DNA from: an uncultured Clostridia bacterium
GTDB taxonomy: Bacteria > Bacillota > Clostridia > Oscillospirales > Oscillospiraceae
Direction of reading: 5' to 3'
Length of the DNA stretch: 44,024 nt
Assembly: GCA_930990965.1 (NCBI GenBank)
Contig: CAKNRQ010000020.1
Span: 1 to 44,024, forward strand
The position numbers and the translations under genes are program-made. Below, in pieces: positions 27,131-34,892 of the stretch. The notes under the pieces were generated by a model that saw only the letters and a list, made by a program, of their open reading frames with translations, made no database searches and had not been told where the DNA came from. Within the stretch, counting starts at the first letter, position 1; every line of letters starts with the position of its first letter.

Positions 27131-28591
27131 ATGTCTACAATAACCGTAGAGAATCTCACTTTTTCCTATCCGGGAAGCGCAGAAAGCGTCTTTGACGGGC
27201 TCAACCTCCGGCTTGACACCGGCTGGAAACTCGGTCTCGTCGGCCGCAACGGACGCGGCAAAACCACGCTTCTGCGCCTGTTGATGGGCGAATACGAGTA
27301 CTCGGGACGCATAACCGCGCCTGTACCGTTCAGCTATTTCCCCGCCGAAGTCGAGGACGCCTCGCTCTCTACACGCGAGGTGCTGCGCGGTCTCAGCCCC
27401 GATGCGGAGGACTGGGAGCTCGAGCGTGAGCTGAGCCTGCTGGGCATCGGCGAAGACGAACTTGAGCGCAGCTTTGAGACGCTCTCGCCGGGCGAGCGTA
27501 CCCGCGCCCTGCTCGCCGTGCTCTTCCTGGACGGTGCGGGCTTCCCGCTTATAGACGAACCGACGAACCACCTGGACGAAGCCGCGAGGGCGGCGGTGTC
27601 CGCATATCTGGCCTCAAAGCGGGGCTTTATCCTGATCTCGCATGACCGCCGCTTCCTCGACGGCTGCGTGGACCACATTTTGGCCCTGAACCGCTCCGGA
27701 ACCGAACTGAGAGGCGGCAGCTTCTCTGCCTGGTTTTACGACTTTGAGCAGCGTCAGGAGGGCGAAAAGCTGCAAAACGAGCGCCTGAGGCGCGACGCAA
27801 ACCGCCTGCGTGAGGCCGCGAGGACCACAGCCGTCTGGTCAGACAAAGTGGAAAAGAGCAAGCGCGGCGCCGCCGACAAGGGCTATGTCGGGCACAAGGC
27901 GGCGAAAATGATGAAACGCTCCAAGAGCCTCGAGGCCCGGCAGCTCAAGGCCGCCGCCGAGCGGGAATCGCTGCTGAAGGACGTGGAGAGCGCCGAGGCG
28001 CTCAAGCTCTCGCCGCTCGCCTACCGATCGGAGACGTTGGTCCGCTTCAAGGACGTGGCCGCGCTGTATGCAGGCCGGCCGTCGGGCCGGGCGGTGAGCT
28101 TTGAGCTGCACCGTGGCGGGCGTGTCGCCCTCTGCGGCGGCAACGGCAGTGGCAAGAGCAGCCTCCTGAAGCTGCTCACCGGAGCAAACACGGAGCACAC
28201 GGGGCTGCTAGAGATTGGCTCCGGCCTTATTGTGTCCTATGTGCCGCAGGACACGTCCCACCTCTCAGGTACGCCGGAGCAGTTCGCCGCAGAGCGTGGG
28301 ATAGAGCGCAGCCTGTTCATGACCATACTGCGCAAGCTCGATTTCGCCCGCAGCCTGCTCACGAGGGACATGTCCGGCTTCTCGGCGGGGCAGAAGAAAA
28401 AGGTGCTCCTGGCCGGGAGCCTGTGCGAGAGCGCCCACCTGTACGTCTGGGACGAGCCGCTAAATTATATCGACATTTACTCACGCATGCAGCTCGAGCG
28501 GCTGATTGCCGAGTTTAGTCCGACTATGCTGTTTGTAGAGCACGACGCGGCCTTTCGTGAAAATGTGGCCACAGAGTGCATAGAACTGTAA
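27131..28591 (+). CDS. ABC-F ribosomal protection protein, Lsa/CplR-like
   Basis: A 486-residue protein with two ABC ATPase domains and no membrane segments. Domain 1: Walker A GRNGRGKTT, signature LSPGE, Walker B LIDEPTNHLD. The inter-domain antibiotic-resistance region (about residues 200-290) carries a basic KSKRGAADKGYVGHKAAKMM stretch. Domain 2: GGNGSGKSS, signature FSAGQ and WDEPLNYID. The WDEPLNYID form and the short linker are typical of the Lsa group, which protects the ribosome from lincosamides, pleuromutilins and streptogramin A. AAAAGGAG lies 7 nt before ATG 27131, chosen over a GTG two codons upstream. The attenuator upstream supports antibiotic induction. Exact resistance profile is not predictable. 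Confidence 0.88.
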   Translation: MSTITVENLTFSYPGSAESVFDGLNLRLDTGWKLGLVGRNGRGKTTLLRLLMGEYEYSGRITAPVPFSYFPAEVEDASLSTREVLRGLSPDAEDWELERELSLLGIGEDELERSFETLSPGERTRALLAVLFLDGAGFPLIDEPTNHLDEAARAAVSAYLASKRGFILISHDRRFLDGCVDHILALNRSGTELRGGSFSAWFYDFEQRQEGEKLQNERLRRDANRLREAARTTAVWSDKVEKSKRGAADKGYVGHKAAKMMKRSKSLEARQLKAAAERESLLKDVESAEALKLSPLAYRSETLVRFKDVAALYAGRPSGRAVSFELHRGGRVALCGGNGSGKSSLLKLLTGANTEHTGLLEIGSGLIVSYVPQDTSHLSGTPEQFAAERGIERSLFMTILRKLDFARSLLTRDMSGFSAGQKKKVLLAGSLCESAHLYVWDEPLNYIDIYSRMQLERLIAEFSPTMLFVEHDAAFRENVATECIEL

Positions 28592-28619
28592 AAAGTGGAG
28601 GCTCTTGCCTCCACTTTTT
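28590..28619. terminator. Bidirectional terminator between ABC-F and dpaB
   Basis: AAAAAGTGGAGGC (28590-28602) and GCCTCCACTTTTT (28607-28619) form a 13-bp stem with A and T ends, serving both convergent genes. Confidence 0.93.
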
Positions 28620-29187
28620 ACTTCAAAATCGGCTGTATCTGCTGCCCCTGAAGGGCGGCCTCCACGGCGTCGGCTATTTTGCTGAAATCGGCCTGCAGGC
28701 TGGTCGGCTTGCCGGCCGGATCGTCCTGACCGAAGGGGACGAAGTAGTAGTTTTTGCGGTTGAGCAATTCGGCTATGTTCATCGCAGAGCCGGAGAGAGC
28801 ATCGTTGGTAGAGAGCGCGATGACTACGGGCTTCCCGTTGCGCAGGTGGCTCTTGGCGGCCATGGTCACGGCGGTGTCCGTCACGCCGTTGGCGAGCTTG
28901 GCGAGGGTGTTGCCCGTACACGGAGCTATCACGAGCACGTCAAAAAGCCGCTCGGGCCCCACGCGCTCGGCGCCGGTGATGGTGCGTATAATCGCCTTGC
29001 CCGTCATGCCCTCGAGCCTTTCGATAAAGCCCTGGGCCGTGCCGAAGCGGCTGTCCGTGGAACAGGCGGTCTCGCTCATGAGAGCGGTGACCTCATATTC
29101 CTCGGAGAGTTTTTCGGCCTCGGCCAAGACCTTGTCATAGGTGCAGTAGGAGCCGCAAAGGGCGAGCCCCAGTTTTACCTGTTTCAA
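28618..29187 (-). CDS. dpaB: Dipicolinate synthase subunit B
   Basis: A 189-residue flavoprotein-like protein of the SpoVFB family: KLGLALCGSYCTYDKVLAEA, ALMSETACSTDSRFG, then LVIAPCTGNTLAKLANGVTD. With DpaA it makes dipicolinic acid from dihydrodipicolinate in the mother cell for spore heat resistance. The start is TTG at 29187, which overlaps the TGA of dpaA by four bases (TTGA); GGAGG lies 11 nt upstream. Its presence marks the organism as an endospore former. Confidence 0.93.
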   Translation of the reverse strand: MKQVKLGLALCGSYCTYDKVLAEAEKLSEEYEVTALMSETACSTDSRFGTAQGFIERLEGMTGKAIIRTITGAERVGPERLFDVLVIAPCTGNTLAKLANGVTDTAVTMAAKSHLRNGKPVVIALSTNDALSGSAMNIAELLNRKNYYFVPFGQDDPAGKPTSLQADFSKIADAVEAALQGQQIQPILK

Positions 29188-30047
29188 AGTTTTTCATCCT
29201 CCAAAATGGCATAAATTGCGTCGCGCACGGCCATTGCCGCCGTGTCCGGAGACCATTTTCCGGGCAGGCCGGGCGCGGTGAGCGCTCGTATGCCGAAGGC
29301 CCGCGCGGCGTCGAAGTCTGTGCCGCCCGGCTTGCTGGCGAGGTCAAGCACCAGCGCGCCGGGCTTGAGTTCGACCAGCCGCGAAGCCGTCAGCACAAGC
29401 GAGGGCGCGGTGTTGACAACTATGTCGGCGTCAGAGAGCGTCCCGGCGAGGTTGGATGTGTCCAGCGCGTCAAAGCCCAGCAGCGCGGCCTTGGACCGGG
29501 AGTCCGGGCTCCGTGATGCCACGGCTACATCCATGCCCAGCGCGGCCAGCTTCGGCGCGAGCTGAGAGGTTATGTGGCCCATACCTATGATAACAGCCCG
29601 CTTGCCGCAGAGCACCTCCGTCGTCTCACTGAGCAACACGCCTATCGTGCCCTCGGCTGTAGCCAGCGAATTCACGTCACGATAACTTTCCAGCGCCCCG
29701 TAGTCGCGCAGGTGTACGCCGCGTGCCTCAGCCAGTTCAGCCAGTTCGCCCGTAACTGCGCCCGCGCAAACAAGCGAATCTGGCTCCAGCGATGAGAACA
29801 ACTCACTAAGGCAGTGCATCCTGCGCGAAAACGGCGCGTTCAGAAATCCGCGCTTCAACGTGGCCGGCATGGGCAGCACCACACACCCGGCTCCGTCGCG
29901 GCACTGTGCCGCACTCAGGCAGGGGAGCACGCCGTCCGGCAGCGGAGCGTCCTCCAGCGCCCAGACTTTGACTCCGTGTCCGTCAGCAAGTAACAGTCCG
30001 GCCAGACGCGCAGTGCGCTCGTCCCCTCCACATAAGGCAAATACCAT
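29184..30047 (-). CDS. dpaA: Dipicolinate synthase subunit A
   Basis: A 287-residue protein of the SpoVFA family. An N-terminal domain (MVFALCGGDERTARLAGLLL) is followed by a Rossmann NAD(P)-binding domain (KRAVIIGMGHITSQLAPKLA, then VNTAPSLVLTASRL and LASKPGGTDF). ATG 30047 is chosen because MVFALCGGDER matches how the family begins and GGAG lies just upstream; earlier in-frame starts have no ribosome site. It precedes and overlaps dpaB, and is divergent from thyA. Mother-cell (sigma K) control is expected, but a convincing sigma K promoter was not found. Confidence 0.92.
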   Translation of the reverse strand: MVFALCGGDERTARLAGLLLADGHGVKVWALEDAPLPDGVLPCLSAAQCRDGAGCVVLPMPATLKRGFLNAPFSRRMHCLSELFSSLEPDSLVCAGAVTGELAELAEARGVHLRDYGALESYRDVNSLATAEGTIGVLLSETTEVLCGKRAVIIGMGHITSQLAPKLAALGMDVAVASRSPDSRSKAALLGFDALDTSNLAGTLSDADIVVNTAPSLVLTASRLVELKPGALVLDLASKPGGTDFDAARAFGIRALTAPGLPGKWSPDTAAMAVRDAIYAILEDEKL

Positions 30048-30091
30048 AAACTCCACGCCCCTTTCTCGCATCATTCTATTCGCTATGCCGC

Positions 30092-30121
30092 TTGCGGGTT
30101 CCAATGTAAAAATGATATAAT
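30092..30121 (+). promoter_or_regulatory. Promoter of thyA-folA
   Basis: TTGCGG (30092-30097), 18-nt spacer, TATAAT (30116-30121), with TGA before the -10 hexamer (extended -10). Confidence 0.7.
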
Positions 30122-30154
30122 TGTACAAGTTATGACAATAAAGGAGGCGCATGC

Positions 30155-30988
30155 ATGAGCCGCGCGGACGAGCTGTTCATACAAAACTGCCGGGACATCC
30201 TGGACAACGGCTTCTGGGACACGGAACTTCAAGTGCGGCCACGCTGGGAGGACACCGGCGAGAGCGCGCACACGGTGAAACGATTTGGAATCGTCAACCG
30301 CTATGATCTGTCGAAGGAGTTCCCGATTCTCACTATTCGCCGCACTTTTTGGAAGAGCGCTGTGGATGAGCTGTTGTGGATATGGCATAAGAAATCCAAC
30401 AACGTCCACGAGCTCCGCTCGCGTGTCTGGGACGCCTGGGCCGACGAGAACGGCTCTATCGGCAAGGCCTACGGTTACCAGCTGGGAGTGAAGTACCGCT
30501 TCCCCGAGGGTGAGAACGACCAGGTGGACCACGTGCTCTACGAACTGCGCCACAACCCGGCTTCGCGCCGCATACTGACGAGCCTCTACAACTTCTCCGA
30601 CCTGAGCGAAATGGCGCTCTATCCCTGCGCTTACTCCATGACTTTCAACGTCACGGGCGACACGCTCAACGCCGTGCTCAACCAGCGCAGCCAGGACATG
30701 CTCACGGCCAACAACTGGAACGTATGCCAGTACGCCGTGCTGGTGCACATGTTTGCGCAGGCCTCCGGGCTGAAGGCGGGCGAGCTAATTCACGTCATAG
30801 CCGACGCGCACATATACGACAGGCACGTACCCATAGTCGAGAAGATACTTGCAAATCCCCAGTATGACGCCCCGCAGCTCGTGATAGACCCGGATGTACA
30901 CGACTTCTACGCCTTCACGCGCGAGAGCTTCTCGCTGCCCGGATACAAATACACCGAACTGGAAGAAAAAATACCCGTCGCCGTCTGA
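30155..30988 (+). CDS. thyA: Thymidylate synthase, phi3T/B. subtilis ThyA-like type
   Basis: A 277-residue enzyme that methylates dUMP to dTMP using methylene-tetrahydrofolate. The catalytic Cys158 lies in ALYPCAYSMTF; phosphate-binding Arg pair SRRILTSL, RSQDMLTANNWNVCQYAVL for dUMP, and the final EEKIPVAV, a family hallmark. WKSAVDELLWIWHKKSNNVH and GYQLGVKYR place it with the phage phi3T/Bacillus ThyA branch and not the E. coli branch. AAAGGAGG lies 7 nt before ATG 30155. DHFR follows 28 nt later, regenerating the dihydrofolate it releases. Confidence 0.95.
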   Translation: MSRADELFIQNCRDILDNGFWDTELQVRPRWEDTGESAHTVKRFGIVNRYDLSKEFPILTIRRTFWKSAVDELLWIWHKKSNNVHELRSRVWDAWADENGSIGKAYGYQLGVKYRFPEGENDQVDHVLYELRHNPASRRILTSLYNFSDLSEMALYPCAYSMTFNVTGDTLNAVLNQRSQDMLTANNWNVCQYAVLVHMFAQASGLKAGELIHVIADAHIYDRHVPIVEKILANPQYDAPQLVIDPDVHDFYAFTRESFSLPGYKYTELEEKIPVAV

Positions 30989-31016
30989 GCGCCGGAGAAG
31001 ATAAGGAAGGTATCAA

Positions 31017-31490
31017 ATGGAAGCAATAGTCGCGGTATACACCGACTGGGGCATAGGCAGCGATGGCACACAGCCCATCGTCATACCCGAGGACAGGCGT
31101 CGCTTTGCCGAGATAACCCGGGGTTCCACGCTCATAGTGGGCAGTAAGACCCTGCTCGACTTCCCCGGCAGCAAACCGCTGGCGGGGCGCCGGAACATAG
31201 TGCTCACGAGACAGGAGAGCGAGGTCGAGGGCGCGGAGATCGTCCACACGCCCGAGGAGGCGATAGCGCTATGCGGTGAGGACCGCACCTTTGTTGTGGG
31301 CGGTGCGACTGTGTATATGGCCATGTTTCCGTACCTGGACAAGATATACGTCACGAAGATAGACGCGACCCCGGCGTCGGACGCATACTTCCCTAACTTG
31401 GACTCCCTGCCCGACTGGGTACAGACGGAGACTGAGCGTTTCAGCTCCGGCGGCGTGGAGTGCGAGTTCTGCGTCTACGAGAAAAAATAA
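31017..31490 (+). CDS. folA: Dihydrofolate reductase
   Basis: A 157-residue DHFR. Visible: IVAVYTDWGIGSDG (active-site loop with the Trp), IPEDRRRFAEITRG, LIVGSKTLLDFPG for NADPH binding, RRNIVLTRQ, and VVGGATVYMAMFPYLDKIYVTKI. It reduces dihydrofolate from the adjacent thymidylate synthase to tetrahydrofolate. AAGGAAGG precedes ATG 31017. Normal length; trimethoprim-target residues cannot be judged by eye. Confidence 0.94.
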   Translation: MEAIVAVYTDWGIGSDGTQPIVIPEDRRRFAEITRGSTLIVGSKTLLDFPGSKPLAGRRNIVLTRQESEVEGAEIVHTPEEAIALCGEDRTFVVGGATVYMAMFPYLDKIYVTKIDATPASDAYFPNLDSLPDWVQTETERFSSGGVECEFCVYEKK

Positions 31491-31507
31491 GCCGCCCATG
31501 CGGCGAG

Positions 31508-31539
31508 AAGGTCCCCCGGCTGTAGGGCCGGGGGACCTT
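31508..31539 (+). terminator. Strong hairpin after folA
   Basis: AAGGTCCCCCGGC (31508-31520) pairs with GCCGGGGGACCTT (31527-31539), 13 bp, but without a U-run. A smaller GCCGC/GCGGC hairpin (31491-31504) precedes it. Confidence 0.6.
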
Positions 31540-31579
31540 GACAATATCATGCGCGGCAGGGCGCGTCCACTTTGCAAAG

Positions 31580-31596
31580 GCCGCCTTGCGGGCGGC
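31580..31596 (+). promoter_or_regulatory. Hairpin next to the GNAT ribosome site
   Basis: GCCGCC (31580-31585) pairs with GGCGGC (31591-31596), ending at the GGGAGG ribosome site (31597-31602). It could limit translation. Confidence 0.35.
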
Positions 31597-31607
31597 GGGA
31601 GGTTTTT

Positions 31608-32093
31608 ATGGCTGTAGAGATAAGCAGATACACTGAAGCAGACTTGCCGGCTCTGACCGAAATCTGGAACGAGGTCGTGCGCGACGGCGTGGCCTTCCCC
31701 CAGCTCAACGAGATGAGTGTGGACGAGGCGGCAGAATTTTTCGCCGCACAGGACTACACGGCGGTGGCACGCGTGGACGGCCAGGTGCTGGGCCTCTACA
31801 TACTGCACCCCAATAACGTCGGCCGCTGCGGGCACCAGGCCAACGCCAGCTATGCCGTGGCCTCTGCCGCGCGCGGCAAGGGCGTCGGCGAGGCGCTGGT
31901 GCGCCACTCGTTGGAGACGGGCGCGCAGTTGGGGTACAAGCTGCTCATATTCAACGCGGTTGTGGCCAGCAACACGCACGCAATACGCCTCTACGAGCGT
32001 TTGGGTTTCGTGCGTATAGGTCAGGTGCCGAACGGCTTCCTGATGAAAGACGGCAGCTGGAACGACACGATACTGTTTTATCACACGCTTTGA
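31608..32093 (+). CDS. GNAT family N-acetyltransferase
   Basis: A 161-residue acetyl-CoA-dependent transferase. EISRYTEADLPALTEIWNEV begins the fold; the acetyl-CoA pyrophosphate loop AARGKGVGEALVRHSLE is the clear R/Q-x-x-G-x-G/A motif A; FNAVVASNTHAIRLYERLGF is motif B. GGGAGG lies 5 nt before ATG 31608. The V-A-S-N-T-x-A-I-x-L-Y pattern is like phosphinothricin/spermidine-type acetyltransferases, but no substrate is claimed. It is monocistronic between two hairpins. Confidence 0.87.
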   Translation: MAVEISRYTEADLPALTEIWNEVVRDGVAFPQLNEMSVDEAAEFFAAQDYTAVARVDGQVLGLYILHPNNVGRCGHQANASYAVASAARGKGVGEALVRHSLETGAQLGYKLLIFNAVVASNTHAIRLYERLGFVRIGQVPNGFLMKDGSWNDTILFYHTL

Positions 32094-32132
32094 GCCAAAA
32101 GGCCAGCCGGTGTTTCCGGCTGGCCTTTTGGC
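32094..32132. terminator. Bidirectional terminator between GNAT and anti-sigma genes
   Basis: Arms 32094-32110 and 32116-32132 pair over 17 bp (AAAAGGCCAGCCGG core, loop TGTTT), starting right after the GNAT stop codon. Confidence 0.92.
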
Positions 32133-32143
32133 ATCAATGTTGG

Positions 32144-32716
32144 CTATTCTTCTATAGGGCTCAACGCCTCCAATAGCGCTTCGCCCGTGACGCCGAGCTG
32201 CGCGTCGTCGCTTGCAAAGGGGATATGCAGCAGATATTCCCCATCGACTTCGTAGACGTACACGTAGATACCGGAGCCGATGTCCTGCGTGCCGCCCAGA
32301 AGGGTGAGAACCTCTGCCCTTGTCATGTCTGGCCTCAGCTCGCGTATCTGCGCGGAGGTCACCTGCGTTGGAGTTTCAGCCGGGCCCTCATTGTCCGGCA
32401 CCAGACTGAGGATTTCGTCTGTCAGGGCGCTGCTCTCACCGGCGTCAAGCGTCTTTACGGCCTCCTTTATTTCCTGATGTGAGTAACTGCTCAAATCCTG
32501 GGCGGGAACGCCTAGCGAGCTGAGGTAATCCACCGCCGCGTTATACTGGATTGCGTCAACGGCAAACGCCGTCAGCGGCAGCGCCAGCAGCAGGCAGGCC
32601 GCCACTATGGCCCACTTAAACCGTCCGGGCTTTTTGACAGCGCGCCCGGCTCGGGCTTCTTGCACGTACTTTTCGTCGATATCGCCGAGTATCTCACAAA
32701 ACTCTGCTCTTTTCAC
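32144..32716 (-). CDS. Putative anti-sigma factor, single-pass membrane protein
   Basis: A 190-residue protein. About 33 cytoplasmic residues (RAEFCEILGDIDEKYVQEAR) precede one transmembrane helix at about 34-53 (WAIVAACLLLALPLTAFAV), then an extracytoplasmic part. Residues about 120-185 (RPDMTRAEVLTLLGGTQDIG, then IYVYVYEVDGEYLLHIPF) resemble a BamE/SmpA-like fold. The start is GTG 32716, overlapping the TGA of the ECF sigma gene by four bases (GTGA), the standard layout of a sigma and its membrane-bound inhibitor. The role as anti-sigma is inferred from position and topology; no ZAS zinc motif is present. Confidence 0.75.
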   Translation of the reverse strand: MKRAEFCEILGDIDEKYVQEARAGRAVKKPGRFKWAIVAACLLLALPLTAFAVDAIQYNAAVDYLSSLGVPAQDLSSYSHQEIKEAVKTLDAGESSALTDEILSLVPDNEGPAETPTQVTSAQIRELRPDMTRAEVLTLLGGTQDIGSGIYVYVYEVDGEYLLHIPFASDDAQLGVTGEALLEALSPIEE

Positions 32717-33273
32717 AGTTCAAAGCCCCTTTCTGAGAGGTGTTTGCGCAGCTTCAATCTCAGGCGGCTGAGGGTAACAGACACGTGGTTTCCCGTCATG
32801 CCAAACCTGGCGGCAATTTCGGGGATAGTGTCAAAATACCAGTAGCGGCAAACGAAGATGCGCCTTTTATCAGCCGGGAGCGCGCCCAAAAATGCGTCTA
32901 TAGCCGCCACGAGTTCCCTGCGGCCGATTTCACTCTCCACGCTGTCCGTATCAGACACCAGTTCCGCGATTTCGTCCAGGACGAATGCCGCCTGGCCGCT
33001 GCCGCGCTTGAGCGCGGTGTTATATTTGTACCGGTTGAGGGACAGGTTCCTCGTGAGTTTGCCGAGGAACACGGACAGTACGCGCGGCCTGTGCGGGGGC
33101 ATGGAATTCCACGCGCTCAGGTACGTGTCGTTGACGCACTCCTCCGCGTCCTCATCACTGCCCAGTATGTTCCTGGCGATTGAGGCGCAGTAGTTTCCGT
33201 ATTTGTCCGACGTGGCGGGAATGGCCCGCTCGTCCCGGTCCCAGTACAGTTGCACTATTTTCGCGTCGTCCAT
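32713..33273 (-). CDS. ECF-type RNA polymerase sigma factor
   Basis: A 186-residue sigma factor. Region 2: YCASIARNILGSDEDAEECV, then NDTYLSAWNSMPPHRP. Region 4: ALPADKRRIFVCRYWYFDTI, then PEIAARFGMTGNHVSVTLSR, LRLKLRKHL, a complete helix-turn-helix. It has no region 1 or 3, as usual for ECF factors. ATG 33273. It is followed by the overlapping membrane protein that should hold it inactive. Nearby cell-wall genes (VanY-like carboxypeptidase) suggest an envelope stimulus, but the signal is unknown. Confidence 0.92.
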   Translation of the reverse strand: MDDAKIVQLYWDRDERAIPATSDKYGNYCASIARNILGSDEDAEECVNDTYLSAWNSMPPHRPRVLSVFLGKLTRNLSLNRYKYNTALKRGSGQAAFVLDEIAELVSDTDSVESEIGRRELVAAIDAFLGALPADKRRIFVCRYWYFDTIPEIAARFGMTGNHVSVTLSRLRLKLRKHLSERGFEL

Positions 33274-33308
33274 CAGGTGCCGCCTCGCTTTCCGCTTGCC
33301 CTTTCACT

Positions 33309-33340
33309 TATATACACAAATTTGGCACTCAAATCTTACA
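33309..33340 (-). promoter_or_regulatory. Possible autoregulatory ECF promoter
   Basis: On the minus strand TGTAAGATTT (33340-33331) and GTGTATATA (33317-33309) lie upstream of the sigma gene, about 13 nt apart. TGTAA-type -35 boxes are common for ECF factors; the assignment is tentative. Confidence 0.3.
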
Positions 33341-33374
33341 GCTTATTTCGGCCCGGATGACATTGAACTGAAAT

Positions 33375-33406
33375 AAAAAATGGAGAGCATAGCTCTCCAT
33401 TTTTTT
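33375..33406 (-). terminator. Terminator of the VanY-like gene
   Basis: AAAAAATGGAGAGC (33375-33388) pairs with GCTCTCCATTTTTT (33392-33405). The T-run overlaps the stop codon of the leftward gene; it may also work in the other direction. Confidence 0.88.
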
Positions 33407-34172
33407 ATTCGTACAGGGCCAGGAACTCTTCCAGGCAAAGGCCGTTTTCCATGATGTAGGTAGCGGCCTCAACGCCGACGTAGCGGAAGTGCCAGGGCTC
33501 GTAGATGATGCCGGTGACGTCCTCCTTGTCCTTGGGGTAGCGGACGATGAAGCCGTACTCATGGCAGTGCTGGCTCATCCACTGGTAGAGCTCGGTGTTC
33601 TCCAGCTCGGAGTTTTTGACCTCGTAGTAGCGGTCTGTTATGTCTGCGGCCAGGCCGGTCTGGTGCTCGCTGGTGCCCGGAGGCGCGACGATGCTCTTGG
33701 CCTGAGCCTCGCCGACCTGGGCGACCTTGCGCTGGTAGAGGTAGTTCTGCTCGGCGTAGCCGCGATAGGCGCTGGAGAGGTATACGCTCAAACCCTCGGC
33801 GCGGGCGGCCTCCATGAACTCACGCAGGGCCCCGGCGGCGCGGGTGTCAAACTGCTGGTTGTTCTCGATTACCTCGAGCTCGGGGGCGTACTCGCCTATA
33901 CTGTGGTCGGCGTTGGCCAGCATCAATTCCCAGCTCGTGACGTCCACATCTGGATAAGACGGCGTGGGTTCCGGCGTCGGCTCGGGTGTGGGCGTCGGAG
34001 TAGGCTCCGGCGTAGGGGTCGGGGTGAGCTCAGGAGTGGTTATGGGCGGCTCGGAGGCCGGAGCGCCGTTTTCATCAAACACGGCAGCCTCGGCCATATA
34101 GCGCACGCCGCCTATCGCTGCGGCGCATATGAGCACGCTGAGCGCGATGGCGACGAGATTTTTCGTCTTCAT
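33405..34172 (-). CDS. D-alanyl-D-alanine carboxypeptidase, VanY/M15B family
   Basis: A 255-residue secreted or membrane-anchored zinc peptidase that trims the terminal D-Ala of peptidoglycan stem peptides. Residues 6-22 form a signal/anchor helix (VAIALSVLICAAAIGG), residues 35-75 a Pro-Thr-Glu linker (repeats of PTPEP), and the catalytic domain follows: YLSSAYRGYAEQNYLY, SEHQTGLAADI (His and Asp zinc ligands) and EPWHFRYVG (Glu base and His ligand). ATG 34172 is preferred because it directly precedes the anchor; upstream in-frame starts lack ribosome sites and overlap the divergent promoters. It is not part of a vancomycin cluster here, so a housekeeping role is likely. Confidence 0.92.
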   Translation of the reverse strand: MKTKNLVAIALSVLICAAAIGGVRYMAEAAVFDENGAPASEPPITTPELTPTPTPEPTPTPTPEPTPEPTPSYPDVDVTSWELMLANADHSIGEYAPELEVIENNQQFDTRAAGALREFMEAARAEGLSVYLSSAYRGYAEQNYLYQRKVAQVGEAQAKSIVAPPGTSEHQTGLAADITDRYYEVKNSELENTELYQWMSQHCHEYGFIVRYPKDKEDVTGIIYEPWHFRYVGVEAATYIMENGLCLEEFLALYE

Positions 34173-34188
34173 ATATATCACCGCTGAG

Positions 34189-34217
34189 ATAATAACATTT
34201 TTCCCGCGCCCGGTCAA
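34189..34217 (-). promoter_or_regulatory. Promoter of the VanY-like gene
   Basis: On the minus strand TTGACC (34217-34212), 17 nt, TATTAT (34194-34189) with TGT before it (extended -10). Confidence 0.75.
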
Positions 34218-34224
34218 GGTGAGC

Positions 34225-34253
34225 TTGCCCGTCCGGCCCGGTAGTGATATACT
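34225..34253 (+). promoter_or_regulatory. Promoter of the MBL hydrolase-Nudix operon
   Basis: TTGCCC (34225-34230), 17 nt, TATACT (34248-34253). It is back-to-back with the leftward promoter, with -35 boxes 8 bp apart. Confidence 0.7.
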
Positions 34254-34280
34254 AAAGCAAAAACCGAGGAGGTAAGACCT

Positions 34281-34892
34281 ATGAAGATAACCTGGTACGG
34301 CCACTCCTGTTTCATGCTTGAATCAGACGGCGGCACGCTTGTTTTCGACCCCTACTCCGACGGCTCCGTGCCCGGCCTGACGCTGCCGCAGCTCAACGCC
34401 GACATGGTACTGTGCAGCCACGGCCATTCCGACCACGGCGGTGTGGAGAAGGTGACGCTCAGCGGCAGGAAGTGCAGCTGCGCCATAGAGGCCATAGACT
34501 GCTTCCACGACGAGGCCGGCGGTACCAAGCGCGGCGCAAATATAATTCACGCCGTGACCGCAGAGGGCAAGCGTATAGTACACCTTGGCGACCTGGGCCA
34601 TGAGCTGGACGACGCCCAGTTGGAGCGCATAGGCACGCCTGACGTGCTTCTCATCCCCGTGGGAGGTTTCTTCACTATCGACGCTCCCACGGCCAAGAGC
34701 ATAGCCGAAAAGATAGGGGCGCGCATAACGGTGCCCATGCACTACCGCGGCGAGGGTTTCGGCTACGACGTCATAGGTACGCTGGACGAGTACACCTCTC
34801 TGTGCTCCGACGTGGTGTATGCGCCGGCAAACTTCTTCGACCCGGACGACTACAGTGAGCGCGTGACGCTGGTACTCAAGGCCGCTCGATGA
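34281..34892 (+). CDS. Metallo-beta-lactamase-fold metal-dependent hydrolase (UlaG/YtkL type)
   Basis: A 203-residue protein with the MBL signature SHGHSDHGG (H-x-H-x-D-H), IVHLGDLGHELD and the C-terminal PMHYRGEG histidine. MKITWYGHSCFMLESDGGTL at the N-terminus is typical of the UlaG-like branch, which includes L-ascorbate-6-phosphate lactonase and many uncharacterised hydrolases. GAGGAGG lies before ATG 34281. Its TGA overlaps the Nudix ATG by four bases. Substrate unknown. Confidence 0.88.
   Translation: MKITWYGHSCFMLESDGGTLVFDPYSDGSVPGLTLPQLNADMVLCSHGHSDHGGVEKVTLSGRKCSCAIEAIDCFHDEAGGTKRGANIIHAVTAEGKRIVHLGDLGHELDDAQLERIGTPDVLLIPVGGFFTIDAPTAKSIAEKIGARITVPMHYRGEGFGYDVIGTLDEYTSLCSDVVYAPANFFDPDDYSERVTLVLKAAR

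Noticed and set aside
33940..34060. Tandem repeat in the VanY-like gene as a minisatellite
   Set aside because: It encodes the Pro-Thr-Glu linker common to cell-wall proteins; the repetition is explained by the protein.
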